The notes: generated by a model from the sequence alone, not told the origin. DNA of 64,000 nucleotides from Streptomyces sp. SAI-127 (GCF_029894425.1 NZ_JARXYJ010000001.1:2728001-2792000), one strand, 5' to 3'. Numbered from the stretch's first letter, positions 10,774-19,604 are shown. Numbers and translations: made by a program.

Positions 10774-10828
10774 CGACGCGCCCTGCGGCGCGCCAGGTAA
10801 GCCCGACGCGCCCCCATTGCGCGCCAGG
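10774..10828 (+). repeat. Two direct repeats with hairpin potential in carbonic anhydrase leader
   Basis: CGACGCGCCC-(4-5)-GCGCGCCAGG occurs twice, at 10774-10797 and 10804-10828, 30 bases apart. Each copy can fold on itself through GCGCC/GGCGC or GCGC arms. The second copy runs into the AGGAGGAG ribosome site of the carbonic anhydrase, so folding could mask it. Confidence 0.6.
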
Positions 10829-10840
10829 AGGAGTCACCAC

Positions 10841-11419
10841 ATGCAGCCCCTCATCGACAACGCCCGCACGTTCGGACAGCGCCCTGAGGAGTTCGCCAAG
10901 CTGGCCGAAGGCCAGTCCCCCCAGGTTCTGTTCATCACCTGCTCGGATTCCAGGGTCGTCCCGGCCCTGATCACGGGCGCCCGCCCGGGCGAGCTCTTCG
11001 AGCTGCGCACCGCGGGCAACATCGTTCCCCCGTACGCCTCCGAGCCCCCCACCAGCGAGGCGGCCACCATCGAGTACGCCGTGGAGGTGCTGGGCGTCCG
11101 CGACATCGTGGTCTGCGGACACTCGCACTGCGGCGCCGTCGGCGCCCTGGTGCGCGGCGACGACCTGGACGCCGTACCGGCCGTGCGCGACTGGCTCAAC
11201 CACGCCACCCCGCGTCCCGCGGGCGCGGCCGAGGACCCGGCCGTCGCCGACGGCGTGCAGAGCCACGTCCTGGCCCAGGTACTGCGCCTGCGGTCGTACC
11301 CCTTCATCGACAAGAAGCTGGCGGAAGAACAACTGACCCTGCACGCCTGGTACTACGAGGTGCACACGGGCGCGGTCCGCGTCCACCGCGCCGAGTCCGA
11401 CGCGTTCGAGGGCCTGTGA
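10841..11419 (+). CDS. Beta-carbonic anhydrase
   Basis: A 192-residue zinc enzyme that interconverts CO2 and bicarbonate. Zinc ligands are C34 in CSDSR, and H94 and C97 in HSHCGA; the D36-R38 dyad of beta-class enzymes is intact. The ATG at 10841 is chosen because AGGAGGAG lies seven to eight bases upstream; a longer frame begins at 10817. Its stop overlaps the start of the SulP transporter by four bases (GTGA), so the two are translationally coupled, which points to a joint role in bicarbonate uptake and hydration. No signal peptide, hence cytoplasmic. Confidence 0.95.
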   Translation: MQPLIDNARTFGQRPEEFAKLAEGQSPQVLFITCSDSRVVPALITGARPGELFELRTAGNIVPPYASEPPTSEAATIEYAVEVLGVRDIVVCGHSHCGAVGALVRGDDLDAVPAVRDWLNHATPRPAGAAEDPAVADGVQSHVLAQVLRLRSYPFIDKKLAEEQLTLHAWYYEVHTGAVRVHRAESDAFEGL

Positions 11420-12906
11420 TCGCCATGATGACCAAATACCCTCACCTGCGGCAGGACTTCGCCGCCTCCCTGGTCGTCTTCCTGGTCGCGCTCCCGCTCT
11501 GCGTGGGCGTGGCCGTCGCCTCCGGTGTGCCGGCCGAACTCGGCCTGGTCACCGGCATCGTCGGCGGTCTGGTCACCGGATTCATGCGAGGCAGCAGCCT
11601 CCAGGTCTCCGGCCCGGCCGCCGGTCTGACCGTCCTCGTCTTCGAGGCGGTCGACGAGTTCGGGCTGCCCGCCCTCGGTGTGATCGTGCTGTCCGCCGGA
11701 GTGCTCCAGCTCGCCATGGGCGCCCTGAAGCTGGGGCGCTGGTTCCGGGCGATATCCGTCTCGGTCGTCGAGGGCATGCTGGCCGGAATCGGCCTCGTGC
11801 TCATCGCCGGCCAGCTCTACTCGGCGGCCGGCCTGAAGGCGCCCACGTCCGGCATCGACAAGATCCTGGGGCTGCCCGGTGCCGCCGTCGACGCGCTCGG
11901 CAGCACCACGGCCCTCGCCTCGCTCGCCGTCGGCGCGGGCACCGTGGCGGTCATGGTGCTGTGGAAGAAGCTGCCCAAGAAGGCGCAGACCGTGCCGGGC
12001 GCGCTCGCCGCGGTCCTGCTGGCCACCCTGGTCACCCAGGTCTTCGGCCTGTCGATCGCCACCGTCGAGGTGAACGGCCTGCTGGCGTCCATCCAGCCGC
12101 CCGGCACCGAGGCGTTCGGCGAGCTGGCCAACCCGGCGATCTTCGGCACCATCCTCGCCTTCACCCTGATCGCCTCCGCCGAGAGCCTGTTCAGCGCCGC
12201 CGCGGTGGACCGGCTGCACGACGGACCGCGCACCGAGTACGACAAGGAACTCATGGCCCAGGGCGCGGGCAACGCGGTCTGCGGCGCGCTCGGTGCCCTG
12301 CCCATGACCGCGGTCATCGTGCGCAGCTCCGCCAACGTCCAGGCGGGCGCGAAGACCAAGGCCTCCCGGGTCATGCACGGCGTGTGGCTGCTGCTGTTCG
12401 CGGCCCTGCTGCCCTCGACGCTGGCGCTGATCCCGCTGCCCGCGCTCGCCGGCATCCTGGTCCACGCGGGCTTCAAGCTGATCCCCTTCCGGGAGATCGT
12501 GTCGCTGTGGCGGGGCCACCGCGGTGAGGCGCTGATCCTGGTGGTCACGGCCGTCTCGATCGTCGCGGTGAACATGTTCGAGGGCGTGCTGATCGGTCTG
12601 GCCCTGTCGGTCGCCAAGACCGCCTGGGAGGCCTCGCACCTCAAGCTGGAGATCATCGACAAGGGCGCGGGCCCCATCCAGGCGCACCTGTCGGGCAACG
12701 CGACCTTCCTGCGGCTGCCGAAGATCCTCGACAGCCTGGAGTCGCTGCCCCAGGACCGGCCCGTGGAGCTGGACCTCTCCGGTCTGCACCACCTGGACCA
12801 CGCCTGCCGTACGGCGCTGGAGAACTGGGCCGAGCGGCACAGCGCGGTCGGCACCGAACCGGTCCGGGTCACCGAGCCCGAGCCGGTGAAAGCCACCGCT
12901 CCGTAG
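11416..12906 (+). CDS. SulP family anion transporter, probable bicarbonate or sulfate uptake
   Basis: A 496-residue membrane protein with about ten to twelve hydrophobic segments and a C-terminal STAS-like segment (about 415-475, ending in LDLSGLHHLDHAC). SulP proteins carry sulfate, bicarbonate or dicarboxylates. The N-terminal VFLVALPLCVGVAVASG and GLVTGIVGGLVTG stretches are typical of the family, as is SGPAAGLTV. Four-base overlap with the carbonic anhydrase makes bicarbonate the most likely substrate, as inference only; BicA of cyanobacteria is the functional precedent. The GTG start was chosen because of this overlap; internal ATGs at codons 4 and 5 are alternatives. Confidence 0.92.
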   Translation: MIAMMTKYPHLRQDFAASLVVFLVALPLCVGVAVASGVPAELGLVTGIVGGLVTGFMRGSSLQVSGPAAGLTVLVFEAVDEFGLPALGVIVLSAGVLQLAMGALKLGRWFRAISVSVVEGMLAGIGLVLIAGQLYSAAGLKAPTSGIDKILGLPGAAVDALGSTTALASLAVGAGTVAVMVLWKKLPKKAQTVPGALAAVLLATLVTQVFGLSIATVEVNGLLASIQPPGTEAFGELANPAIFGTILAFTLIASAESLFSAAAVDRLHDGPRTEYDKELMAQGAGNAVCGALGALPMTAVIVRSSANVQAGAKTKASRVMHGVWLLLFAALLPSTLALIPLPALAGILVHAGFKLIPFREIVSLWRGHRGEALILVVTAVSIVAVNMFEGVLIGLALSVAKTAWEASHLKLEIIDKGAGPIQAHLSGNATFLRLPKILDSLESLPQDRPVELDLSGLHHLDHACRTALENWAERHSAVGTEPVRVTEPEPVKATAP

Positions 12907-13005
12907 CACTCCCCGCCTGGTCCGGGGCCCGTCGTGGCCCCGGACCAGGCACCGGGCATATCGTTGCAGGAGCAGACATACGGACCTCTGGACGAGGAGG
13001 TCGGA

Positions 13006-13782
13006 ATGCTCCAGGAACTGTTGACGGCGGCCGTGGCGGCCGGTGCCGCGGGGTGCGTCTACCTCGCGGCGGCGGCCCGGGTCGTCAAGCAGTACGAGCG
13101 CGGGGTGGTCTTCCGCCTCGGGCGGCTCGCGGGTGCGGTGCGCGAGCCCGGGTTCACGGTGGTCGTGCCGATCGTGGACCGGCTGCACAAGGTGAACATG
13201 CAGATCGTCACGATGCCGGTGCCGGCCCAGGAGGGCATCACCCGGGACAACGTGACGGTGCGTGTGGACGCGGTCGTCTACTTCCGGGTCGTCGACGCCG
13301 CGAACGCCCTCGTCAAGGTCGAGGACTACAAGTTCGCCGTCTCCCAGATGGCCCAGACCTCGCTCCGTTCGATCATCGGCAAGAGCGAGCTGGACGACCT
13401 GCTGTCCAACCGCGAGAAACTCAACGAGGGCCTGGAGCTGATGATCGACAGCCCGGCCGTCGGCTGGGGCGTGCAGGTGGACCGCGTCGAGATCAAGGAC
13501 GTGTCGCTGCCGGACGCGATGAAGCGGTCGATGGCCCGGCAGGCCGAGGCCGACCGTGAGCGGCGGGCCCGGATCATCAACGCCGACGCCGAACTCCAGG
13601 CCTCGAAGAAGCTCGCGGAGGCAGCCCAGGAGATGTCCGAGCAGCCCGCCGCACTCCAACTCAGGCTGCTGCAGACGGTCGTGGCGGTGGCCGCCGAGAA
13701 GAACTCGACGCTCGTCCTGCCCTTCCCGGTGGAGTTGCTGCGCTTCCTGGAGAGGGCGCAGGAGCACCCGACCGGCAAGTGA
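13006..13782 (+). CDS. Slipin, SPFH/band-7 membrane protein
   Basis: A 258-residue stomatin-like protein: one N-terminal membrane segment (about 5-25), then an SPFH domain starting at VKQYERGVVFRLGRL and containing ARITRDNV-like and VDAVVYFRVVD strands, then an alpha-helical oligomerisation tail rich in Ala, Glu and Arg (RQAEADRERRARIINADAE). Such proteins scaffold membrane microdomains and often pair with NfeD proteases; no NfeD gene is next to it here. The ATG at 13006 has GAGGAGG five bases upstream, better than the longer open frame from 12934. It lies 99 bases after the SulP gene. Confidence 0.93.
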   Translation: MLQELLTAAVAAGAAGCVYLAAAARVVKQYERGVVFRLGRLAGAVREPGFTVVVPIVDRLHKVNMQIVTMPVPAQEGITRDNVTVRVDAVVYFRVVDAANALVKVEDYKFAVSQMAQTSLRSIIGKSELDDLLSNREKLNEGLELMIDSPAVGWGVQVDRVEIKDVSLPDAMKRSMARQAEADRERRARIINADAELQASKKLAEAAQEMSEQPAALQLRLLQTVVAVAAEKNSTLVLPFPVELLRFLERAQEHPTGK

Positions 13783-13882
13783 CGGACAGGGACACGCTAC
13801 GCGCGTGGTTCCCGCGGGCCGACCCAGGTGATAGACACAGCGACGTCACAGTCCTGTCCGCCAGCAGGAAGGTTGCTCCGCC

Positions 13883-15250
13883 ATGTCCGCAACACGACGT
13901 CAGGTCCTGGCCCGCTCCGGCGCCTTGGGCGTGGGCATCGCCTTCACCGGCGCCCTCTCCGAACTCTTCGCCGGCACCGCCGCCGCCCAGTCACTCGGCC
14001 ACACCGGCTACGGCCCGCTCGTCCCCGACCCGAAAGGCCTGCTGGACCTGCCCAAGGGCTTCCGCTACAAGGTCCTGTCCCGTGAGGGCGACCAGCTCCG
14101 CTCCGGTGAGGGCAAGGTCCCCTCCAACCACGACGGCATGACCGCTCTGCCCGGCAGACACGGTCGCGTCCACCTGGTCCGCAACCACGAGAACCGCCCC
14201 ACCGCGGCCATCGCCGTCCCCACGGTCGAGGGCCTCACCTACGACCCGGCGGGCAAGGGCGGCTGTACGGCCCTCACGCTGGACTCCCGCGACAACGTGC
14301 TGTCGGAGCGGGTCGCCATCGCCGGCACCGCCGTCAACTGCGCGGGCGGGCCCACTCCTTGGGGCACCTGGCTGACCTGCGAGGAGACCGAGGACAAGGC
14401 CGGCACCAACGGCTACACCAAGGACCACGGCTTCATCTTCGAGGTCGACCCGGTCGACCCGCACCGCTCCGGGGCCGTACCGCTGACCGCGATGGGCCGC
14501 TTCCAGCACGAGGCCATCGCGATCGACCCGAAACGCGGCATCGTCTACGAGACCGAGGACGCCTTCCTCAAGCCCTTCGGCCTCTTCTACCGCTTCCTGC
14601 CCAACCGGCCCGAGGGCGGCCTCGGTTCACTGCGCGCGGGCGGCCGGCTCCAGGCGATGCGGGTACCGGGCGTACCGGATCTGTCCGCGATCCAGGAGAC
14701 GGGTGCCTGCTTCGAGGGCGTCGAGTGGGTCGACGTACCGGACCCGCTGGCCACCGAAACCCCCGTCCGGCTCCAGGACTTCGGCCCGAAGGGCATCACC
14801 CATGCCCAGAAGCTGGAGGGCTGCTACTGGGGCGGGAAGAGCGTCTACTTCGTCTCGTCGTTCGCGCACAGCGCCGAGGGTTCGGCCGCCGACCACTTCG
14901 GGCAGATCTGGCGCTACGACCCCTCGGCGCGCCGGCTGACCCTGGTGATCGTCTTCGGTCCGGACACCGACGTCCAACTGCCCGGCGAGTCCCCGGACAA
15001 CATCTGCCTCGCGCCCAGCGGCGGTCTGATGGTGTGCGAGGACGGCAACGGCGCCCAGCACGTCTTCGGCGTGACGCGGCACGGCGAGGTGTACGCCATG
15101 GCCCGCGGCCGGCAGAACATCGGCACGCCGGAGGCGCCGGAGTGGGGCGAGTTCGCGGGCGTCACCTTCTCCCCCGACGGGCAGACGATGTACGTCAACT
15201 GCTACACGCCCGGGACGACCTTCGCGGTGACGGGCCCCTGGCGCCGGTAG
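13883..15250 (+). CDS. PhoX-family (DUF839) Tat-exported protein
   Basis: A 455-residue secreted protein of the PhoX/DUF839 beta-propeller family. The N terminus has a twin-arginine signal (ATRRQVLARSG, then a hydrophobic run to AAAQS at about 36). Family hallmarks include VRNHE, CAGGPTPWGTWLTCEE, GRFQHEA and the C-terminal SPDGQTMYVN. PhoX enzymes are calcium/iron phosphatases, but many DUF839 members are untested, so alkaline phosphatase activity is a prediction. No convincing PHO box was found in the 100 bases upstream. AGGAAGG lies ten bases before the ATG. Confidence 0.92.
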   Translation: MSATRRQVLARSGALGVGIAFTGALSELFAGTAAAQSLGHTGYGPLVPDPKGLLDLPKGFRYKVLSREGDQLRSGEGKVPSNHDGMTALPGRHGRVHLVRNHENRPTAAIAVPTVEGLTYDPAGKGGCTALTLDSRDNVLSERVAIAGTAVNCAGGPTPWGTWLTCEETEDKAGTNGYTKDHGFIFEVDPVDPHRSGAVPLTAMGRFQHEAIAIDPKRGIVYETEDAFLKPFGLFYRFLPNRPEGGLGSLRAGGRLQAMRVPGVPDLSAIQETGACFEGVEWVDVPDPLATETPVRLQDFGPKGITHAQKLEGCYWGGKSVYFVSSFAHSAEGSAADHFGQIWRYDPSARRLTLVIVFGPDTDVQLPGESPDNICLAPSGGLMVCEDGNGAQHVFGVTRHGEVYAMARGRQNIGTPEAPEWGEFAGVTFSPDGQTMYVNCYTPGTTFAVTGPWRR

Positions 15251-15330
15251 CCGCCCCGCACGACGGCCGGCGCGCCCCGGCCCCTCGGCGCGGGATCGAG
15301 GGGCCGGACCCGGACCGGAAGGGGTGCCCC

Positions 15331-16261
15331 ATGCCGAAGGAGGGCTCGAAGGGCCTTGGGAAGAAGGAGGGCTCCACGGCCGGCGACGGTCTCGCCCTGC
15401 GTGAGCTGCTGCGGGTACCGGGCGGCAAGCCGATGGACCTCGCCGCCCACGACTCCCGGGAGATGCCGGCCGGCCCCCGTGACAGGCAGGCCGGTCTGGC
15501 GGCGATGACCGATCTGGCCACCCCGCTCGCCGACCTGCAGGAACGCCTGTGGGCGGCGAGCACGGCGGGCGACCGGCGCCGGGTCCTGCTGGTGCTGCAG
15601 GGCATGGACACCAGCGGCAAGGGCGGCACGGTCAAGCACGTCATCGGCCTGTTCAACCCGTCCGGCTGCCGCGTCCACGCCTTCAAGGCGCCCACGCCCA
15701 GGGAACTGCGGCACCACTTCCTCCGGCGCATCAAAACGGCCCTCCCGCAAGCCGGTGAGCTGGGCATCCTCGACCGCTCACTCCCCCACGCTCGACTTCG
15801 CTCGCGCGGGGGGACCCCCATCGAGGACGTCCTCATCGCCCGGGTCCGCGCCCTCGCCCCGGCCGCCGAGATCGAGCGCCGCTACGACGAGATCAACCGC
15901 TTCGAGAAGGCCCTCACCGGCGACGGCGTCACCGTGATCAAGTGCTTCCTGCACATCTCGTACGACGAACAGCGCGACCGCCTGCTCAAGCGCCTCGACC
16001 GCCCGGACAAGCACTGGAAGTTCAACGTCTCGGACATCGACGAGCGCGCCCTGGCCCGCCTACCAGCAGGCGTACGAGTTGGCACTGGAGCGCTGCTCCA
16101 CACCGCACGCCCCGTGGTACGTGGTCCCCGCCGACCGCAAGTGGTACCGCAACTGGGCGGTCAGCCGACTCCTCCTCGAACACCTGTCGGAGCTGGACCC
16201 GCGGTATCCGAAGGCTGATTTCGACGTGGAGGAAGCCCGGAGGCGGCTGCTCGAACAGTGA
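15331..16261 (+). pseudogene. ppk2: Damaged PPK2-family polyphosphate kinase (in-frame palindrome insertion and frameshift)
   Basis: The reading frame encodes a PPK2-type enzyme that would transfer phosphate between polyphosphate and nucleotides. Walker A is GMDTSGKGG (residue about 93), and ERRYDEINRFEKAL and DKHWKFN are family motifs. Two lesions are visible. First, at 15780-15820 a palindromic sequence replaces the two codons expected as His-Tyr in the conserved DRSHYEDVL-like motif with 14 codons, adding 36 bases in frame. Second, near 16051-16055 two bases (TG) are missing compared with the family sequence [11 protein letters not shown], so the frame shifts. The true C terminus ([20 protein letters not shown] and on) continues in another frame to the stop at 16261. 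Without correction, translation runs out of frame to 16218. A sequencing error could explain the second lesion but not the first. Confidence 0.85.
15780..15820. repeat. Streptomyces-type short palindromic element inside ppk2
   Basis: A stem of TCCCCC-CGC-CGA pairs with TCG-GCG-GGGGGA around a five-base loop (CTTCG). This resembles short palindromes I remember as dispersed in Streptomyces genomes, usually between genes. Here it lies inside a conserved motif of ppk2. Confidence 0.7.
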
Positions 16262-16282
16262 ATCCGTGGGTACTCGGGGCGC

Positions 16283-17800
16283 ATGACCGAGAACCGGCAC
16301 GTCAAGGGCTCGTACTGGCTGGAGACGGCACCCGGCGGACCCCGGCCGCCACTGACCGAGGACCTCGACGTCGACGTGGCCGTGATCGGCGCCGGTATCG
16401 CCGGGCTGAGCACGGCGTGGGAACTGACGCGGGCCGGGCGCCGGGTGGCGGTCCTCGAGGCCGGGCAGGTGGCCGCGGGGGTCACCGGGCACACCACCGC
16501 CAAGCTGACCGCCCTGCACACCCTGATCTACGACAAGCTGCGCCGCACCCGCGGCCCCGAGGGCGCCCGGCTGTACGCCCGCTCGCAGAGCGAGGCGATC
16601 GAGCGGGCCGCCGGGATCGCGGCGGAGCTGGGCGTCGACTGCGACTGGGAGCAGCGCAGTGCCTACACCTACGTCAGTGACGCGAGCCGCGTCGACGAGC
16701 TGCGGGCCGAGGCGGCGGCCGCCCGGGAGGCGGGGCTGCCGGCTTCGTTCGTGACGGAGACCGGGCTGCCGTTCCCCGTGGCGGGCGCGGTGCGGGTGAC
16801 CGGGCAGGCGCAGTTCCATCCGCGCAAGTACCTGCTCGCCCTGGCCGAGGACCTCGTCTCCTCGGGCGCGGCCGTCCACGAGCACACGGCCGTCCTGGGC
16901 CTCGAAGAGGGCGAGCCGTGCCGTCTGACGACCGACACGCGGGCGACGGTGACGGCCCGGGACGTCGTGGTCGCCACCCATTATCCGATCTTCGACCGTG
17001 CCCTCCTGTTCACCCGGCTCTCCCCGCGACGCGAGCTGGTCGTCGCCGGGACGATCGACCGGGAACGGGATCCGGACGGTATGTACATCACGCCGGAGGA
17101 GGGCACCCGCTCGGTCCGTACGGCTCCCTGGGACGCCGACCGGCGCCTGCTCATCGTCACCGGCGAGCACTTCACGCCCGGCACGGGCGACACCCGGAGC
17201 CGTTTCGACAGCCTGGGCGCCTGGGCTTCCCGGCACTTCCCCGACGTGGACCTCACCCACGCCTGGGCCACCCAGGACAACGACCCCACGGACACCGTGC
17301 CGCTCGTCGGCCCCCTGCACCCGGGTGCCAAGCACACCTACGTCGCCACCGGCTTCGGCGGCTGGGGCATCAGCGGCGGAATCATGGCGGGCCGCCTGCT
17401 CGCGGCCCAGATCACCGGCGAGAAGTGCGCGTGGAGCGACCTGTACGACCCGCGCCGCCTGCGCTCGACGGTCCGCGAGGCCCCGACCTTCCTCAAGACC
17501 CAGGCACAGGTGGCCCGCCACTTCGTCGGCGACCGCCTGCGCCCCTCGCCCCCGCTGGAGTCCCTCCCGCCCGGTGAGGGCGCGGTCGTCCGGGTCAACG
17601 GCGACCGGCTCGCGGTGTACCGGGACGACGAAGGCGCCCTGCACGCCGTCTCCCCGCGCTGCACCCACCTCGGCTGCCTGGTCTCCTTCAACGGGGCCGA
17701 GGACGCCTGGGAATGCCCCTGCCACGGCTCCCGCTTCGACACGAACGGCAAGGTGATCCAGGGGCCGGCGACCAAGCCGCTGGAGAGGCGGGACATCTGA
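16283..17800 (+). CDS. FAD-dependent oxidoreductase with C-terminal Rieske domain
   Basis: A 505-residue fusion. The N-terminal DAO-type FAD domain has [17 protein letters not shown] (about 33-49) and GVTGHTTAKLTALH. The C-terminal Rieske [2Fe-2S] domain has CTHLGC (C460, H462) and CPCH (C478, H481), so all four cluster ligands are present. The family is known in bacteria as glycine-oxidase-like/Rieske fusions without an assigned substrate; electron transfer from the amine-type substrate through FAD to the cluster is inferred. It starts 21 bases after the broken ppk2 and may be read from the same promoter. No signal peptide, so cytoplasmic. Confidence 0.93.
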   Translation: MTENRHVKGSYWLETAPGGPRPPLTEDLDVDVAVIGAGIAGLSTAWELTRAGRRVAVLEAGQVAAGVTGHTTAKLTALHTLIYDKLRRTRGPEGARLYARSQSEAIERAAGIAAELGVDCDWEQRSAYTYVSDASRVDELRAEAAAAREAGLPASFVTETGLPFPVAGAVRVTGQAQFHPRKYLLALAEDLVSSGAAVHEHTAVLGLEEGEPCRLTTDTRATVTARDVVVATHYPIFDRALLFTRLSPRRELVVAGTIDRERDPDGMYITPEEGTRSVRTAPWDADRRLLIVTGEHFTPGTGDTRSRFDSLGAWASRHFPDVDLTHAWATQDNDPTDTVPLVGPLHPGAKHTYVATGFGGWGISGGIMAGRLLAAQITGEKCAWSDLYDPRRLRSTVREAPTFLKTQAQVARHFVGDRLRPSPPLESLPPGEGAVVRVNGDRLAVYRDDEGALHAVSPRCTHLGCLVSFNGAEDAWECPCHGSRFDTNGKVIQGPATKPLERRDI

Positions 17801-17860
17801 GCGGGTGACGTTGCGGCCGGGGTGAGAGGTAAATAGCACAGTTCGCCCTATTTTCATACG

Positions 17861-18682
17861 GTGATCCCTCTTGTACGACGAGTCACCGCCGCCTGTGTTC
17901 TCGGCGCCGCCCTCACCGCCTGCGCCGCCACGCCGCAGCCCGTCCGCCCGGCACCCTCCGCGACCCCTACGGCTCCTTCCGCGCCCCCGACTCTCGCCCC
18001 CGGCCCGGGCGGTCTGACCCCCGTCTTCAAGAACGGCTCCCGTACCCACGGCAGGACCGTCGCGCTCACCTTCGACGCCGACATGACGGCGGACCAGGGG
18101 GCGCGGGCGGCGGCAGGCGAGCACTTCGACAATCCAGGGCTGATCGCGGCCCTGCGGGCACTGAGGGTGCCGGCCACCGTGTTCATGACCGGGCGGTGGG
18201 CCGAGCAGTATCCGGAGCAGGCCCGTTCCCTCGGGCGGGACCCGCTCTTCGAGGTCGCCAACCACTCCTACAGCCACTACGCCTTCACCGGCGACTGTTA
18301 CGGGCTGCCGACGGTCTCCGGTGACCGGATGCGGGCGGACGTGGAGCGGGCGTACGCGGCGTTCCGGCGGGCGGGGGTGCCGGACGCGAGGCCGTACTTC
18401 CGTTTTCCCGGCGGGTGCTACGACCGCCGGGCGCTGAAGGCGCTGACCCCGGTCGGTGTGACCGCCGTCCAGTGGGACGTGGTGAGCGGGGACGCGTTCG
18501 CGACGGACGCGGAGGCGGTGACCCGGCAGGTGCTGGAGGGGGTGCGGCCGGGATCGGTCGTGGTCATGCACTGCACGCGCAGTGCCGCGCCGACGACGGA
18601 GCGGGTGGTGCGGGCGGTGGTGCCTCAGCTGCGCGAGCGGGGGTTCCGGTTCGTGAAGGTGTCCGAGCTGATCGGGTCCTAG
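17861..18682 (+). CDS. Polysaccharide deacetylase lipoprotein (NodB domain)
   Basis: A 273-residue lipoprotein. The signal ends in the lipobox LTAC (Cys21), followed by a Pro/Ala/Thr linker and a NodB domain. Metal and catalytic residues fit carbohydrate esterase family 4: TFDADMT (D72, D74) and HSYSH (H135, H139), then RFPGGCYDRRAL and the late VVMHC motif. It would remove N-acetyl groups from peptidoglycan or chitin-type glycans at the cell surface; the substrate is not known. The start is GTG at 17861 with an AT-rich stretch just upstream; no strong ribosome site, so a leaderless transcript is possible. Confidence 0.93.
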   Translation: MIPLVRRVTAACVLGAALTACAATPQPVRPAPSATPTAPSAPPTLAPGPGGLTPVFKNGSRTHGRTVALTFDADMTADQGARAAAGEHFDNPGLIAALRALRVPATVFMTGRWAEQYPEQARSLGRDPLFEVANHSYSHYAFTGDCYGLPTVSGDRMRADVERAYAAFRRAGVPDARPYFRFPGGCYDRRALKALTPVGVTAVQWDVVSGDAFATDAEAVTRQVLEGVRPGSVVVMHCTRSAAPTTERVVRAVVPQLRERGFRFVKVSELIGS

Positions 18683-18691
18683 GCTGGAGGT

Positions 18692-18871
18692 ATGAGCGAG
18701 GACTACTGCACGATCGGCAACGTGCCGAAGCCTCCGGTCGCCGATGGGCCGCCGTATGCGGAGTGCGTGCTGTGCCGGGAGCCGACGGAGTATCCGGAGT
18801 CGTACAAGGGGATCACCCTGTGCCCGGTCTGCGAGTGGCAGGAGGCTCAGCGGACGGCCTGCTCCGGGTGA
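18692..18871 (+). CDS. 59-residue zinc-ribbon miniprotein
   Basis: A short ORF with ATG preceded by CTGGAGG. The 59-residue product begins MSEDYCTIGN and has two CxxC knuckles (C25/C28 in CVLC, C44/C47 in CPVC) spaced 15 residues apart, as expected for a zinc ribbon. It is acidic and Pro-rich before the first knuckle. It starts nine bases after the deacetylase stop and ends 16 bases before the PTH2-like gene, so it is probably part of one transcript. Function unknown. Confidence 0.8.
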   Translation: MSEDYCTIGNVPKPPVADGPPYAECVLCREPTEYPESYKGITLCPVCEWQEAQRTACSG

Positions 18872-18887
18872 CCTTAGGGTTGTCCGG

Positions 18888-19604
18888 GTGAGCCACGATG
18901 TGACGCCCTCGACCGACAGCCCCTTCCGCTCCGAGCCGACCGCGCGCGACCAGGCACCCCAGTTCGTGCTGCCCCTGGTCGTCCGTATCGAGAAGACGGC
19001 TCCGCCTGCTCGCACCGACGCTCTCGAGACCGCCGCCCGCGCGGTTCTCGTCCTGCTCGGCGACGAGCGTTCCGTCGGCGACGGGGAGTGGGCCGAGGTG
19101 GTGCGGGACTGGCAGGACGCCCGGATCCGGAAGGTCGTACGGCGGGCCCGGGGCGCCGAGTGGCGGCGGGCCGAGGGGTTGCCCGGGATCACCGTGGCGG
19201 GGAAGTCGGCGCAGGTGCGGGTGTTCCCTCCGGTGCCGCTCGACGGCTGGCCGAAGGATCTGGCCAGGCTCCAGGTCTCCGGGACCGATCTCGACGATCC
19301 CGAGCCGCCCGTGGAGGCGGACGCGGCGGCTCCCGTCCTGTGGCTCAATCCGGACCTCGGCATGTCGGCGGGCAAGGCGATGGCTCAGGCCGGTCACGGC
19401 GCCCAACTGGCCTGGTGGGAACTGTCGGACGAGGAGCGGGCCGCCTGGCGGGACGCCGGGTTCCCGCTCGCCGTACGGGCCGCGGATCCCGCGCGGTGGG
19501 GTGAACTCACCACCGGCGGGCTGCCGTTGGTCCGTGACGCCGGTTTCACCGAGATCGCGCCGGGCTCCTGCACGGTCGTAGCGGACCATCCGGCGCTGCG
19601 ATGA
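18888..19604 (+). CDS. PTH2-family peptidyl-tRNA hydrolase-like protein
   Basis: A 238-residue protein whose C-terminal half (from about 145) resembles archaeal/eukaryal Pth2: LNPDLGMSAGKAMAQAGHGA, then LAWWELSDEERAAWRDAG and the terminal PGSCTVVADHPALR. The N-terminal half is specific to actinobacterial relatives. Pth2 hydrolyses peptidyl-tRNA; activity is a prediction only, and bacteria usually rely on Pth1. The GTG start at 18888 gives an N terminus (MSHDVTPSTD) that follows the zinc-ribbon gene without overlap. Its stop overlaps the TetR start by four bases (ATGA), indicating translational coupling. Confidence 0.82.
   Translation: MSHDVTPSTDSPFRSEPTARDQAPQFVLPLVVRIEKTAPPARTDALETAARAVLVLLGDERSVGDGEWAEVVRDWQDARIRKVVRRARGAEWRRAEGLPGITVAGKSAQVRVFPPVPLDGWPKDLARLQVSGTDLDDPEPPVEADAAAPVLWLNPDLGMSAGKAMAQAGHGAQLAWWELSDEERAAWRDAGFPLAVRAADPARWGELTTGGLPLVRDAGFTEIAPGSCTVVADHPALR

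Noticed and set aside
11353..13767. 804-residue open frame opposite carbonic anhydrase, SulP and slipin genes
   Set aside because: Low-complexity His/Arg/Gly/Asp product, a shadow of the GC-rich coding frame on the other strand; the plus-strand genes have clear families.
13783..13882. PHO box expected upstream of the PhoX-like gene
   Set aside because: No pair of GTTCA-type direct repeats is present.
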